Shown piece by piece: positions 26,281 through 34,667 of a DNA stretch of 59,277 bases (positions are counted from its first letter, which is position 1; the number at the start of each line of letters is the position of its first letter). Made by a program: the position numbers and the translations under genes. The stretch is from positions 1 through 59,277 of the forward strand of contig QMRH01000003.1 in assembly GCA_003650675.1 (NCBI GenBank), written 5' to 3'. The stretch comes from Thermoprotei archaeon. GTDB taxonomy: Archaea; Thermoproteota; Thermoprotei; Thermofilales; B20-G17. Below the pieces are notes generated by a model. It saw only the letters and a program-made list of their open reading frames with translations. It was not told where the DNA came from and did not search any database.

Positions 26281-27297
26281 CTAGCCGCTTTTCTCCCTTC
26301 CTTTGATGTAATAGAGTTTCTGTCTTAGATCCCTTATGTTGGGTACTTCGCCTACAAGACCTCGTTTTTCAAGGAGTTGAAGCGCCCTTCTGACAGTTCT
26401 TACTGGTAGAAAAGTTTTGGAGGTGATGTCCTTCTGGGTTAATGGCCCCTCGTATTCCAGAACCTTATAGACAAGCTTGGCGCTTGGGGGGACATCTACC
26501 AGTCTCTCGGAAAGCTTAGCCTTCCTGTAGATTCTCAAACCGAGGCTCGACGTTTTAGCTAACCTCACTAGCTTTAAGCTTTTCCTGTATTTAGCCACCG
26601 AAATATTTCCGGAAACCTTAAGCCTTTTAACGCCGTCCGCTACCACCTCGACGCTGACCCTGCTGGAGATCTCCTCTAAGATTATTTTACGGTTTTCCGG
26701 TACTATGAGGGGGCGGCGGGCCGGGTCGAGGGAGTTTACAGGTGTCACTACAAAGACCCTTGAGCCTGGGAACACTAATGGCCCCCCAGCTGAAAGAGAG
26801 TATGCTGTTGAGCCTAGGGGTGTAGATATTATGATGCCATCACCCCTATCCCTCCACACGAATTCCCCGTCTAGCCAGAGCTCATACTCCATTATGACAG
26901 CACTTTTGGAAGGGAAAACAGCCACTTCGTTAACCGCATGGATTTCCCCTCCACCATCCACCCGACCCCTTATAACGGGGTTTTCCTCGAGGAGGAACTC
27001 GCCTTCTGAAAGTTTTTCAAAAACCGTGTTAAGGTCGTTTAAACTTACCTCCGCTATGAAGCTTTCAGACTCATCTAATCCCACGGGTAAAAAAGGCCTA
27101 GAGAAACCTAGCCTATGAAACCAGTTGAGAAAGAAACAGTCGTCGCCAACAAGAATTATTAAATCATAGTTTTCGGAATCCTCTAGGTTGAAACAAACAT
27201 CTATGGAACGTTCGGTTGCACTCTTCCACAAATCTTTTTCTAGATTCTCAGCCCTCCTCTCCTTATCGAATAAAATTAGCGCCTTCAAGGGCCTCAC
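26281..27297 (-). CDS. NAD kinase fused to a C-terminal winged helix
   Basis: 338 residues from GTG 27297, leaderless behind TATATTTTATT. NADK features are HAVNEVAVFPSK (NE motif), RDRGDGIIISTPLGSTAYSL and SAGGPLVFPGS. The normally invariant GGDGT is VGDDC: the Asp is kept, the flanking Gly and Thr are not. The usual PVLGIN..GF region is PFLPVGLDESESF. Residues about 270-325 are a winged helix (ITSKTFLPVRTVRRALQLLE) not found in ordinary NADK. It could be an NADP-forming enzyme that regulates itself or a sensor with reduced activity. Confidence 0.8.
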   Translation of the reverse strand: MRPLKALILFDKERRAENLEKDLWKSATERSIDVCFNLEDSENYDLIILVGDDCFFLNWFHRLGFSRPFLPVGLDESESFIAEVSLNDLNTVFEKLSEGEFLLEENPVIRGRVDGGGEIHAVNEVAVFPSKSAVIMEYELWLDGEFVWRDRGDGIIISTPLGSTAYSLSAGGPLVFPGSRVFVVTPVNSLDPARRPLIVPENRKIILEEISSRVSVEVVADGVKRLKVSGNISVAKYRKSLKLVRLAKTSSLGLRIYRKAKLSERLVDVPPSAKLVYKVLEYEGPLTQKDITSKTFLPVRTVRRALQLLEKRGLVGEVPNIRDLRQKLYYIKGREKSG

Positions 27298-27357
27298 TTC
27301 GTCACAATAAAATATAGTGGAGGAGGGTTAATAAAATAGTATTGGGTTTGAGGCTGT

Positions 27358-27492
27358 GTCGGAAGCAGGGCGTCGGTGAATGAAGTGCGGCGGATCAATG
27401 GACTGTCAGCAACCCGCCGCTGAAAAATCAATGCACCCGGTAGAATCCAAGCAATTTTAATGAACCTTGAACCCTGGCCCTGCTACCGACGA
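27358..27492 (-). ncRNA. RNA-C: structured small RNA with closed terminal helix
   Basis: About 135 nt without a reading frame. The ends pair: GTCGG-N2-GCAGGGC with GCCCTGC-N2-CCGAC (27358-27371 with 27477-27490), 12 bp with a 2x2 internal loop. Inside are CGGTG (27374-27378) against a CACCCG strand (27434-27439), a perfect 7-bp GCGGCGG/CCGCCGC helix (27387-27393, 27414-27420), and a weaker 8-bp hairpin (about 27445-27475). On the minus strand TATATTTAAATG at 27513-27524 fits a start at about 27492, the 5' edge of the terminal helix. It is upstream of NAD kinase, but that gene has its own TATA box. No match to RNase P, SRP or 5S rRNA motifs. Confidence 0.55.
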
Positions 27493-27512
27493 CAGTTTCC
27501 TCCCAATATTAC

Positions 27513-27524
27513 CATTTAAATATA
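27513..27524 (-). promoter_or_regulatory. TATA box of RNA-C
   Basis: TATATTTAAATG on the minus strand, about 26 bases from the 5' edge of the terminal helix of RNA-C. This spacing is the main support for its strand and for independent transcription. Confidence 0.55.
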
Positions 27525-27639
27525 TTCCAATCCAGATATTTAAATTTTACTAGATACAAAAACTAGCAGAGGTCATATATGATGTTGCTGGAAACAGTAG
27601 CTACAATGGCTTTTAATTAAATATAAAAAATAGGATGTT

Positions 27640-27675
27640 TGACACCCTCCCCGCTAAAGCAGGGAGCTTTCTGGC
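27640..27675. mobile_element. Possible solo end of an IS200/IS605-type element (or OsmC terminator)
   Basis: TTTGACACCCTCCCCGC followed by TAAAGCAGGGAGC forms the hairpin CTCCC-CGC-TAAA-GC-AGGGAG (27647-27666). Very similar 'TTTGACACCCTCCCCGCC...GGGCGGGGCTTTCTGG' blocks mark the right ends of TnpB-carrying IS605-group elements (recalled, not searched). No tnpA or tnpB is near, so this is at most a relic. It also lies just after the OsmC stop, followed on that strand by a T-rich stretch, so it may serve as a terminator. Confidence 0.4.
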
Positions 27676-27688
27676 GTCATTTTTGTAA

Positions 27689-28105
27689 CTACTTGTAGAC
27701 TTCCAGCTGAAAAGATAATTTAGTTCCGGATTTCTCAAACAGGAGCCCTACAGGACAGTTTGCTAATGTATGTTTAAGCACTTTTTCTACTTTTTCTCTA
27801 GGTTCGTCTGTCTTAACCCTTATGGTTACTTTGGCTTCGGCGACTGTAGGCTCTCCTCCAGGCTTCTCCGCATCTACCTCGACTTCAAGGGAATGTACTT
27901 TAACCCGCATTTTTCCTGCAACCAATATGAATATCGTGGAAATACAGCCAGCTAGGCTCATTACCGCTAGTTCAAGCGCGGTTGCACCAGTGTCCCTGCC
28001 TCCAAGGCTTTGTGGGAGATCCACCACTACGCTGTGGCCTCTACCGTTGTCTAAAATGGATCTGTAACCCTCAACCCACTTTGCACGGGCTTTCAAGGCT
28101 TCCAA
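27689..28105 (-). CDS. OsmC/Ohr-family protein
   Basis: About 138 residues if started at TTG 28105; the frame is open further up to 28219 but would then overlap the gene upstream. RDTGATALELAVMSLAGCIS has the Cys of the OsmC active site, and TLANCPVGLLFEKSG the second Cys. OsmC-like proteins reduce organic hydroperoxides with dithiol donors. It follows the isochorismatase gene in the same direction. Confidence 0.82.
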   Translation of the reverse strand: MEALKARAKWVEGYRSILDNGRGHSVVVDLPQSLGGRDTGATALELAVMSLAGCISTIFILVAGKMRVKVHSLEVEVDAEKPGGEPTVAEAKVTIRVKTDEPREKVEKVLKHTLANCPVGLLFEKSGTKLSFQLEVYK

Positions 28106-28137
28106 CCAATTTAATATTAAAGTTTGTAAAAATATAG

Positions 28138-28704
28138 TTAACGTGTAATCCTCCCGAGAACCTCTTTTACATCGGTTACTTCCACTCCATATATTTTCTG
28201 CATGTAGTTTAACGCCCATTCATGGTCGCTTTCCTTGAAGCTTGCAACACAATCCCTTGGTACTATGATTTTATACCCTCGGTAGAAGGCATCGGCAGCT
28301 GTGTGTTTAACACATATATCCGTGGTTACGCCAACTAGGATTAAGTCTGTTACCCCCAGCTCCCTTAAAAGAAGATCCAACCCGGTTTCGAAGAAGCCGC
28401 TATATCTTCTCTTTTCAAGTACAAAGTCCCCGGCTTTAGGTTTAATTTCATCTATTACTTCGGCACCCTCTGTCCCTTTTACCGCGTGAGGCCCCCATAA
28501 CTTAAATTCCTCGTCTATTTGAGGTAAATGCGCATCATTAACGTATATTACTGGTATTTTCTTTTCCCTAGCTTTATCTAAAAGCGTTTTTATGTTAGGT
28601 ACGATTTTACCGGCTTTCTCGCTTCCAAGAACGCCGCTCACGAAATCCTTTAACATATCTATTACCAGAATAGCTGTTTTACCCACTGTCTCACCAAAAT
28701 TCAA
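28138..28704 (-). CDS. Isochorismatase-family hydrolase (nicotinamidase-like)
   Basis: 188 residues. AILVIDMLKDFV has the catalytic Asp, VLEKRRYSGFFET the Lys, and VGVTTDICVKHTAADAFYRG the nucleophile Cys, the complete triad of the cysteine hydrolase family. It may hydrolyse nicotinamide, as archaeal nicotinamidases do; the loop DAHLPQIDEEFKLWGPHAVKGTEG carries the metal-site Asp and His positions. NAD kinase lies about 1 kb away, which may be coincidence. Confidence 0.85.
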   Translation of the reverse strand: MNFGETVGKTAILVIDMLKDFVSGVLGSEKAGKIVPNIKTLLDKAREKKIPVIYVNDAHLPQIDEEFKLWGPHAVKGTEGAEVIDEIKPKAGDFVLEKRRYSGFFETGLDLLLRELGVTDLILVGVTTDICVKHTAADAFYRGYKIIVPRDCVASFKESDHEWALNYMQKIYGVEVTDVKEVLGRITR

Positions 28705-28780
28705 TAACGTCTGTGAAATATATATGGGTGCATTAGGGTAAGTTTTGGACCCCTCTTTTAAGGGGAAAGGTCAAAAAGTC

Positions 28781-29638
28781 CTATATTCTATTTTTCTCAC
28801 GCGCTAAGGAGAATACCATCAGCCCCATTACAGCCACCACTACCACTATAAACATTATTGTGGTCCACCTAGACGTAGTTGTTGTAACGTCTTCTTGGAC
28901 TAGTTTAACGGGTTGAGCCTGTTTAATGTTGCTGGTGGGGTGAACTATAATAAAGGCCTTTACCTTATTGAGGTTTACATGCCCATTGTCTACTCCAGGC
29001 CAGTCGTATACTACCCCTTTACCGTAGTAGTTGAAGTACTTGCCCCTATTTAGGTCTCCTGCAGGGTCGTTGACTATAACGCTTCGGTTGGGCATGTAGC
29101 CTACTGCTACCACAATGTGTCCACTGCTGGTAAGCTGGGTGCTTATGATTACAGGGTGTCCTTTATCCAGCTCCTCCACCAGTTCCTCCCATGTCGGCGT
29201 CGTATCCACGTAGGCTTCGAAACCAAATATCCTGAAAACTTCGGCCATCTTGCTCCAGCTGGCCCCCGAACCTGGAATGTAAACGTAGCCGTGAACCCCG
29301 CGGCCGTATCGTGTTCTCGAGGCATCGAGGGCTTTTTGATCGAAAGTGTAGTCTCCCACCTTAAATATTCCACAAACATATGCACCATAAATGCTTGTAT
29401 GCTGGTAAGGGTTGCTGGAATTTATTGGCCATTCTGGTAGAACCCCATAGTAAGCCAAGACCATGACAACAGAGGTGGCGCCACAGGAATATCTTCCATC
29501 AAACCAATCCGGCATATCGTATACTTGGTGTACATAGGGTACATCTAGTGGTGTAGCCTGCACCATACCTGTATGAATCAATGTCACAACTACGAAAAAC
29601 AGTAGCATAGTCTTCGCGGTAAACGAATATGACTTCAT
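28781..29638 (-). CDS. Secreted, membrane-anchored C39-like cysteine peptidase
   Basis: About 285 residues from ATG 29638. A signal peptide (FTAKTMLLFFVVVTLIHTG, cut near VQA-TPL) leads to a peptidase_C39_2-like domain: YSCGATSVVMVLAYYG (Cys), SSGHIVVAVGYMP (His) and IVNDPAGDLNRG (Asp). A hydrophobic C-terminal segment followed by REKNRI anchors it, with the domain outside the cell. It may process surface or exported proteins. Not part of an ABC transporter, unlike bacteriocin C39 domains. Confidence 0.8.
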   Translation of the reverse strand: MKSYSFTAKTMLLFFVVVTLIHTGMVQATPLDVPYVHQVYDMPDWFDGRYSCGATSVVMVLAYYGVLPEWPINSSNPYQHTSIYGAYVCGIFKVGDYTFDQKALDASRTRYGRGVHGYVYIPGSGASWSKMAEVFRIFGFEAYVDTTPTWEELVEELDKGHPVIISTQLTSSGHIVVAVGYMPNRSVIVNDPAGDLNRGKYFNYYGKGVVYDWPGVDNGHVNLNKVKAFIIVHPTSNIKQAQPVKLVQEDVTTTTSRWTTIMFIVVVVAVMGLMVFSLAREKNRI

Positions 29639-29741
29639 CCGAAATACCATACTAAAATAATTTCTCTCCTTGATAAAAATTATGTACTTACCGGCCAGGA
29701 TTTATAAGCCTAAAGCGAGATACAACTCATGGTGGATTTCG

Positions 29742-30158
29742 ATGGCTGAAAAAAGTTTTGGACTGAACTTCAGGTACATGTATATTCATGCAGAACTGCT
29801 GACGGAACAGATTCCCCCCTCCTTACAGGTGAACCTGCAACTGAACATGCCTACCGGCAAGCCGTCCTTCGAGAACGAGGCTTTAATCCTCCCCTTCACC
29901 CTTAATTTTACCACAATACCTGCTGTAGCCAACATAACTTTAAGAGGCATTGTTAAAGTTTCGGGAAAAAGGAAGTTTCTAGAGGAGATAAAGAATGAAA
30001 CAGAAAGAAAAAAGCCTATAAAAATCCTTCCTGTGATACTTCAACATCTCATGTTTGAGGTGATGCTGATCGGCAGGGAAATAGGCTTACCTCCGATACT
30101 TATGCCTGCCACCATGCCACCTAAATCCCCTAGAGAGCCATCTTCAATGATAGCTTAA
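29742..30158 (+). CDS. Archaeal SecB-like chaperone
   Basis: 138 residues from ATG 29742; TTTATAAGCC at 29701 is a suitable TATA box, and an upstream in-frame start is less likely. The protein has a four-strand pattern, then a C-terminal helix (HLMFEVMLIGREIGLPPIL) very like the SecB helix before its LAPVNFDALY tail; here the tail is LMPATMPPKSP. SecB keeps exported proteins unfolded, but is unusual in archaea (known from Methanocaldococcus). Divergently transcribed from the secreted peptidase gene. Confidence 0.68.
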   Translation: MAEKSFGLNFRYMYIHAELLTEQIPPSLQVNLQLNMPTGKPSFENEALILPFTLNFTTIPAVANITLRGIVKVSGKRKFLEEIKNETERKKPIKILPVILQHLMFEVMLIGREIGLPPILMPATMPPKSPREPSSMIA

Positions 30159-30194
30159 AATGAAGGCATCATCCTGGGCGTAGAACCGAAGAAA

Positions 30195-30270
30195 TGCCCC
30201 CGCCGGGATTTGAACCCGGGATCCCCGGCTCGAGAGGCCGGTATACTTGACCGGGCTATACGACGGGGGC
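30195..30270 (-). tRNA. tRNA-Glu (anticodon CUC)
   Basis: Complete cloverleaf on the minus strand. The 7-bp acceptor stem is GCCCCCG/CGGGGGC; the anticodon stem CCGGC/GCCGG encloses CTCTCGA, anticodon CUC. The T arm CCGGG-TTCAAAT-CCCGG is canonical. The discriminator is A at 30195. No intron. Confidence 0.95.
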
Positions 30271-30321
30271 TATTTTACGATAATTTCCGCTTTTTTATAT
30301 ATTTTTCCGGGAGCACTTCAC

Positions 30322-31617
30322 CTATTGGAGGAGACCTAGGCTGTTGAGTATCATCAGGTAGGTTAAAGCCGTAGATAGCTGGATGAGTACTAGGGGTACT
30401 GCCGTTTTCATGTATTCTCCTATGGATATGTGATATCCTTTTCGTTCAGCCAATCTTATTCCAACGAAAACGGAGGGGGAGCCGAAGTTGGTTAAGCTAC
30501 CGCCTAGGTTTCCGCCTACTATAAGTGCCCAGTAGAGTGGGATTGGATTGAATCCCGTTTCAAGGGCTATGTTTTCAACGATAGGCAACAGCAGTAACGT
30601 TACTGGAATGTTGTCTATGAATGCGGAGAGAACAGCGCAGAAGATGAGGAGGAACGGCATGCCCAAGATAAGGTTGCTTCCTACAATTTTTGTAACGACG
30701 TGGCTTACAACCTCCAGGACCCCGCTTTTCTCTAGTCCCCCTACGAAAAGGAAGAATCCTCCCACAAAGAATGGTATGCTCCAGTCTACTCCGCGGAATA
30801 TTTCGTCCGGGTTTATGCCACTGAGAAGGAACATTGCAACCACGAAGATGAACGAGATAAGTGTAGGTGAGAGGCCCAGCATGTCGCTGAGGGATATTGT
30901 TATGATGAAGCTCACGAAGATGACTAGTGAACGGTAGAAAGCCGACGGGTTCCTTGCACCATTAGAGTACTCGCCTATCCTTATATCTGCCTTCTTTTTT
31001 CCACCGGCTACAAGTTCTTTGTGTAGGAAGAAGCGGATATAGAGAAGGGTGACGACAGTAAGTACGAAGACAAGTGGCAGGGATACTTTTAAGAAATCGA
31101 AGAAGGAGAGCTTTGCCTTAGTGGCAACTATCAACGCCGCTACAGAGCTTATCGGTAAGAGTATTCCGCCAACATCTGTTTGAACAGCCTCCACTATTAT
31201 AAGTTTCCTAGCATCCATCTCAAGCATTTTAGCGATCCTCAAAGTTATCATACCTATCGCTAACATAACTGTTATATTAGATGATACACCTGAGAATATA
31301 GTTACTATCAGGGGGAGGACGTATGCTAGAACCCCTGGTCTAGCGCCTATTCTCTCAATAATGTATTTTTCCACATAGTCGAAGAAACCGGATTTACCCA
31401 TCGTTTCAAAGAGTATGAGTACAGCCGTTATGAACAGGACGGTGTCTATTTCCAGCATCTCGACTATATCCTTGTACTCGAAGAGTCCGTAGGATACCCC
31501 GAAGTACACTGAAAGCACTGCTGCGAGCATAGCTACTATGGCACGGTGTTCTATTTCAGCCATTAAAAGCAATATGACCACAATGAAGATGAGGGAAAAC
31601 GTTGTAAAGGGGTCCAT
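30322..31617 (-). CDS. ArsB/NhaD-superfamily ion permease
   Basis: 431 residues, about eleven hydrophobic segments. IFSGVSSNITVMLAIGMITLR and the mirrored FIDNIPVTLLLLPIVE carry the 'xxNxP/xxNxT' half-loops of the IT superfamily (ArsB, NhaD, citrate/dicarboxylate carriers). NLGGSLTNFGSPSVFVGIRL is also typical. No ArsA is near, so arsenite is only one possible substrate; Na+/H+ exchange is another. Four bases follow the stop of the small membrane gene upstream. Confidence 0.82.
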   Translation of the reverse strand: MDPFTTFSLIFIVVILLLMAEIEHRAIVAMLAAVLSVYFGVSYGLFEYKDIVEMLEIDTVLFITAVLILFETMGKSGFFDYVEKYIIERIGARPGVLAYVLPLIVTIFSGVSSNITVMLAIGMITLRIAKMLEMDARKLIIVEAVQTDVGGILLPISSVAALIVATKAKLSFFDFLKVSLPLVFVLTVVTLLYIRFFLHKELVAGGKKKADIRIGEYSNGARNPSAFYRSLVIFVSFIITISLSDMLGLSPTLISFIFVVAMFLLSGINPDEIFRGVDWSIPFFVGGFFLFVGGLEKSGVLEVVSHVVTKIVGSNLILGMPFLLIFCAVLSAFIDNIPVTLLLLPIVENIALETGFNPIPLYWALIVGGNLGGSLTNFGSPSVFVGIRLAERKGYHISIGEYMKTAVPLVLIQLSTALTYLMILNSLGLLQ

Positions 31618-31621
31618 ACAA

Positions 31622-31960
31622 TCACCTCCTAGTCTTCAGAAACCATACAACGCTTAGAAAAATATCTATGAATATCGCAACCCCCACGGCAGATAAAATT
31701 ATTAAGGCTATGATCTCTAGAACCTGTGCCTCAACAACGTTGGCAGTCCTAACCCTTATAGCCTCCTGTATCAATACGAGGAATATGATATACACCATGC
31801 CGTGGATTATCCTTTTTAGGAACAATTCTCGGGAACCATATAGAGTGTCGAATCTACGTTTAAGTGAAACGTAACTGTAGTATGCTAGCGTAAAGAATAG
31901 TGCGGACAACATGGTGTAAGACCATTCTTCGAGTAATGTATCTCCCTTGATTACGACCAT
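31622..31960 (-). CDS. Small membrane protein, operon with permease
   Basis: 112 residues with three hydrophobic segments. Basic loops (KRRFDTLYGSRELFLKR) suggest an inside-facing loop after the first. I recognise no family. The 4-base gap to the permease gene downstream suggests an accessory subunit; that is inference. Confidence 0.6.
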   Translation of the reverse strand: MVVIKGDTLLEEWSYTMLSALFFTLAYYSYVSLKRRFDTLYGSRELFLKRIIHGMVYIIFLVLIQEAIRVRTANVVEAQVLEIIALIILSAVGVAIFIDIFLSVVWFLKTRR

Positions 31961-32026
31961 AAGCTTCCTTCTAAGTGAGAAAATAGGGAAATAAAATTTT
32001 ATCTGTTATTTTTCAAATAATCCAGT

Positions 32027-32539
32027 TCATTTTTCTGTAGCTACTATACCCGTCTTCTCTATCGCTTTTACAACAGGTATGGCTACTATCACCGAAACTA
32101 AAGTCTGTCCGAAAATATCCCTGGCAAGGGAGCTAATTGCTGGCGCCAGCCCCTTAATGAACACGTTTACACTAAAGTAAGTGAAGGCCATCAATACTCC
32201 TGCAAGGAAGATTACACACGTCTGGACTAAAGTATTCTTTCCCTTAGCCAGGCTAGCCACCACACCCTGTATTCCGTGGGCAACCAGTGACACATACCAC
32301 CTAGGGTAGCCCGTCACTAGGTCGGTTACCAGGGGACCTATGACACCTACCGGTGCCCCCACCTGGATACCGAATATCAGGGCAGCAACGTAGATAGCGG
32401 AGTCTCCGATGTGGGTGTATCCCCCTGTAGGAGATGGAACCCTCGTAAAGTAGGTTAAGACCGCTGTTAGGGCTGAGAACAGTGCTATTAAAGCTATTTT
32501 AACGGATTGAGGTAACTCTTTGCCTTTGCTGGGGGACAT
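32027..32539 (-). CDS. ECF transporter S component
   Basis: 170 residues, about five or six hydrophobic segments. VLTYFTRVPSPTGGYTHIGD and the GYPRWYVSLVAHGIQGVV region are typical of ECF substrate-binding subunits for vitamins. Substrate not evident; no biosynthetic gene adjoins. The ECF ATPases and EcfT are not in the window. Confidence 0.82.
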   Translation of the reverse strand: MSPSKGKELPQSVKIALIALFSALTAVLTYFTRVPSPTGGYTHIGDSAIYVAALIFGIQVGAPVGVIGPLVTDLVTGYPRWYVSLVAHGIQGVVASLAKGKNTLVQTCVIFLAGVLMAFTYFSVNVFIKGLAPAISSLARDIFGQTLVSVIVAIPVVKAIEKTGIVATEK

Positions 32540-32600
32540 TTATACACCCGTTCGAAAAATACGGCCACTAAAATATAAAGTGCTATTGAAACTTTAATAC

Positions 32601-33521
32601 CTAAAGAACACTGGTGTATTTCAGTAATTTTCTTAGCCCCGTCTCCAAACTCACTTCAGGTCTCCATTTAAGCTTCTTTCTCGCTTTTTCTATGGAGGCA
32701 TAGCTGTGTCGAATGTCCCCTGGTCTGGGATCCTGGAACACTGGTTTTAGATCGAGTCCTGCCAGCCGACATATAATCTTCGCTAAACCTAGAATAGTGA
32801 CAGGCTGGCCGGTTGCTATGTTGAAGACCCCGCTAACACGTTTCTTTAACGCTAGCTCCACTGCCGATACAACGTCATCCACATAGATAAAGTCTCTCGT
32901 TTGCTTGCCATCCCCGAATATTATTGGAGGGAGACCCTTCTTGACCCTTTCAATGAAACGTATTATTACACCAGCATATTCCCTGCTCTGGCCAGGGCCA
33001 TAGACATTAAATAGCCTAAGTACTGTGTATTTGAGTCCATATGCTTCATAAACCCTTACATATAATTCTCCTGAAAGCTTGCTGGCCCCGTAGGGGGAAA
33101 GGGGATTTAGGGGGTGACCCTCGTCTATGGGTAGATTAACGGGATTACCGTATACAGCTGCACTACTAAGATAAACGATCTGCGTGCAACCTGCTTTCAC
33201 GCAAGCTCTTAAAACGTTTAGCGTCCCCGTTGAATTGACCTTATGGTATAGTAGGGGCTTTCTCATGGACTCATCGACACTTATAAGTGCAGCCGCATGG
33301 ACAACCGCATCTGGCGATAAATCTGAAAATACTTTAGGCAGGTCCTTGGCTAGAATATCCTTTTTTACCGGTTCAATGCCCTCTTTCCGTAGATTCTCAA
33401 CGTTTTCCGGCTTAGATCTAGAAAGATTGTCTATTACAGTTACTTCATATCCTTTTCGAAGCAGGTGTAGTGCGACGTGGTGCCCTATGAAACCTGCACC
33501 ACCCGTTACTATAACTTTCAT
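32601..33521 (-). CDS. UDP-glucose 4-epimerase-like NAD-dependent epimerase
   Basis: 306 residues. TGGAGFIGHHVALHL is the NAD-binding Rossmann loop; the catalytic Tyr/Lys lie in SPYGASKLSGELY. GDGKQTRDFIYVDD is the sugar-nucleotide binding stretch. GalE-type extended SDR of full length; the substrate may be UDP-glucose or UDP-GlcNAc. GalU, which would supply UDP-glucose, is encoded just upstream in the same direction. Confidence 0.9.
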   Translation of the reverse strand: MKVIVTGGAGFIGHHVALHLLRKGYEVTVIDNLSRSKPENVENLRKEGIEPVKKDILAKDLPKVFSDLSPDAVVHAAALISVDESMRKPLLYHKVNSTGTLNVLRACVKAGCTQIVYLSSAAVYGNPVNLPIDEGHPLNPLSPYGASKLSGELYVRVYEAYGLKYTVLRLFNVYGPGQSREYAGVIIRFIERVKKGLPPIIFGDGKQTRDFIYVDDVVSAVELALKKRVSGVFNIATGQPVTILGLAKIICRLAGLDLKPVFQDPRPGDIRHSYASIEKARKKLKWRPEVSLETGLRKLLKYTSVL

Positions 33522-33546
33522 TGCGGAAACCTTTAAGCAACAGTGT

Positions 33547-34449
33547 TTAGAGTTTTTCGACGAAAAGGTTTTTAAGGGAGGCCTGGAGGTTCCTATCTTT
33601 CAGGACGTTTACTGAAAGGAGGAGTGCTTCAATGTATCCTTTTGCATTTCCCACGTCTACCCAAGGGGTTTCCTTCACATCGAGCACATATACCATATGT
33701 CCTTCTTCGACCAGCATTTCAATGGCATCCGTTAACTCTATTTCCCCCCGAGGACTCTTCTTAACTCTACGTAACATACGAAAGATCTCTTCATCGAATA
33801 TATAGAGTGAAGTGTTGACAAGATTGGAGGGAGGGATCTTGGGTTTCTCGATAATACCTTTCACTTTAAAAACTTCCGGATCAAGTCTCTTGGAATCATC
33901 GTATATTATAACACCGTACCTTTCCGGGTTTTTAACCCGCCTACCGGTCAAGAAGTTACCATTATACTTGGAATATTTTTCCAAAAGCTTCTTAACCATG
34001 TTAACACCGAGGTATATGTTATCCCCCGCACACGTGACGAAGGACTCATCTCCCACGAAGGCTTCAGCCTTTTTAAGGGCATCACCAGTACCTAAGGGTA
34101 GAGGCTGGTTAATCCACGTTATATGGGATTCATCGAGTTTCTTATAGAATTCCAAAAGAAGGTCGGCTAAATCGTTTTTACCTTTATTCTCGAGAAAATT
34201 CACAAAATTCCAGTCCGGTGTAAAGTGGTTTTCGACAAGCCTTTTGTTTCGGCCAACTACAAAACAGAATTCACGTATGCCGGCCTCATAGAGCTGCTCG
34301 AAAACCATTTGTAATATGGGTTTAAGAACTATCCTCCCATCGACATCGACGAGAAGTGGGAGCATTTCTTTAGGCATCTCTTTACTAAAAGGTATAAGAC
34401 GGGTTCCTAACCCCGCCGTCAAGATAACAGCTTTATTTATCCTGCTCAA
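33547..34449 (-). CDS. galU: UTP-glucose-1-phosphate uridylyltransferase
   Basis: 300 residues from TTG 34449. AVILTAGLGTRLIPFSKEMP is the GalU loop, followed by LPLLVDVDGRIVLKPILQMV. Metal and sugar sites are VTCAGDNIY and GIIEKP. Makes UDP-glucose from UTP and glucose 1-phosphate. It lies 25 bases before the epimerase gene; together they would give UDP-galactose. Confidence 0.9.
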   Translation of the reverse strand: MSRINKAVILTAGLGTRLIPFSKEMPKEMLPLLVDVDGRIVLKPILQMVFEQLYEAGIREFCFVVGRNKRLVENHFTPDWNFVNFLENKGKNDLADLLLEFYKKLDESHITWINQPLPLGTGDALKKAEAFVGDESFVTCAGDNIYLGVNMVKKLLEKYSKYNGNFLTGRRVKNPERYGVIIYDDSKRLDPEVFKVKGIIEKPKIPPSNLVNTSLYIFDEEIFRMLRRVKKSPRGEIELTDAIEMLVEEGHMVYVLDVKETPWVDVGNAKGYIEALLLSVNVLKDRNLQASLKNLFVEKL

Positions 34450-34667
34450 TGTTCCACCCTACCATAATTATACTAAGGTATTATACGGAAAATTTAAAAA
34501 TTTTTGCAATAGACGGTTGACAAGATTTTTAGCCCCCTCTTCTCGATTTAAGGTATGTAAACGCTTCTCCAGCAACTTTTTCACCTATGAATACAACCAA
34601 AAAGATTATTGTATAATACATTATTATTAATTTAATAACATTGTTGCTGAAGACAGGGACATTGAAG

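Noticed and set aside
27358-27492. RNA-C as 5S rRNA, RNase P RNA or SRP RNA
   Set aside because: Length is near 5S rRNA, but the conserved CCGAAC-type loop is missing; the RNase P GAGGAAAGUC and ACAGAA motifs and the SRP GNAR/asymmetric loops are absent.
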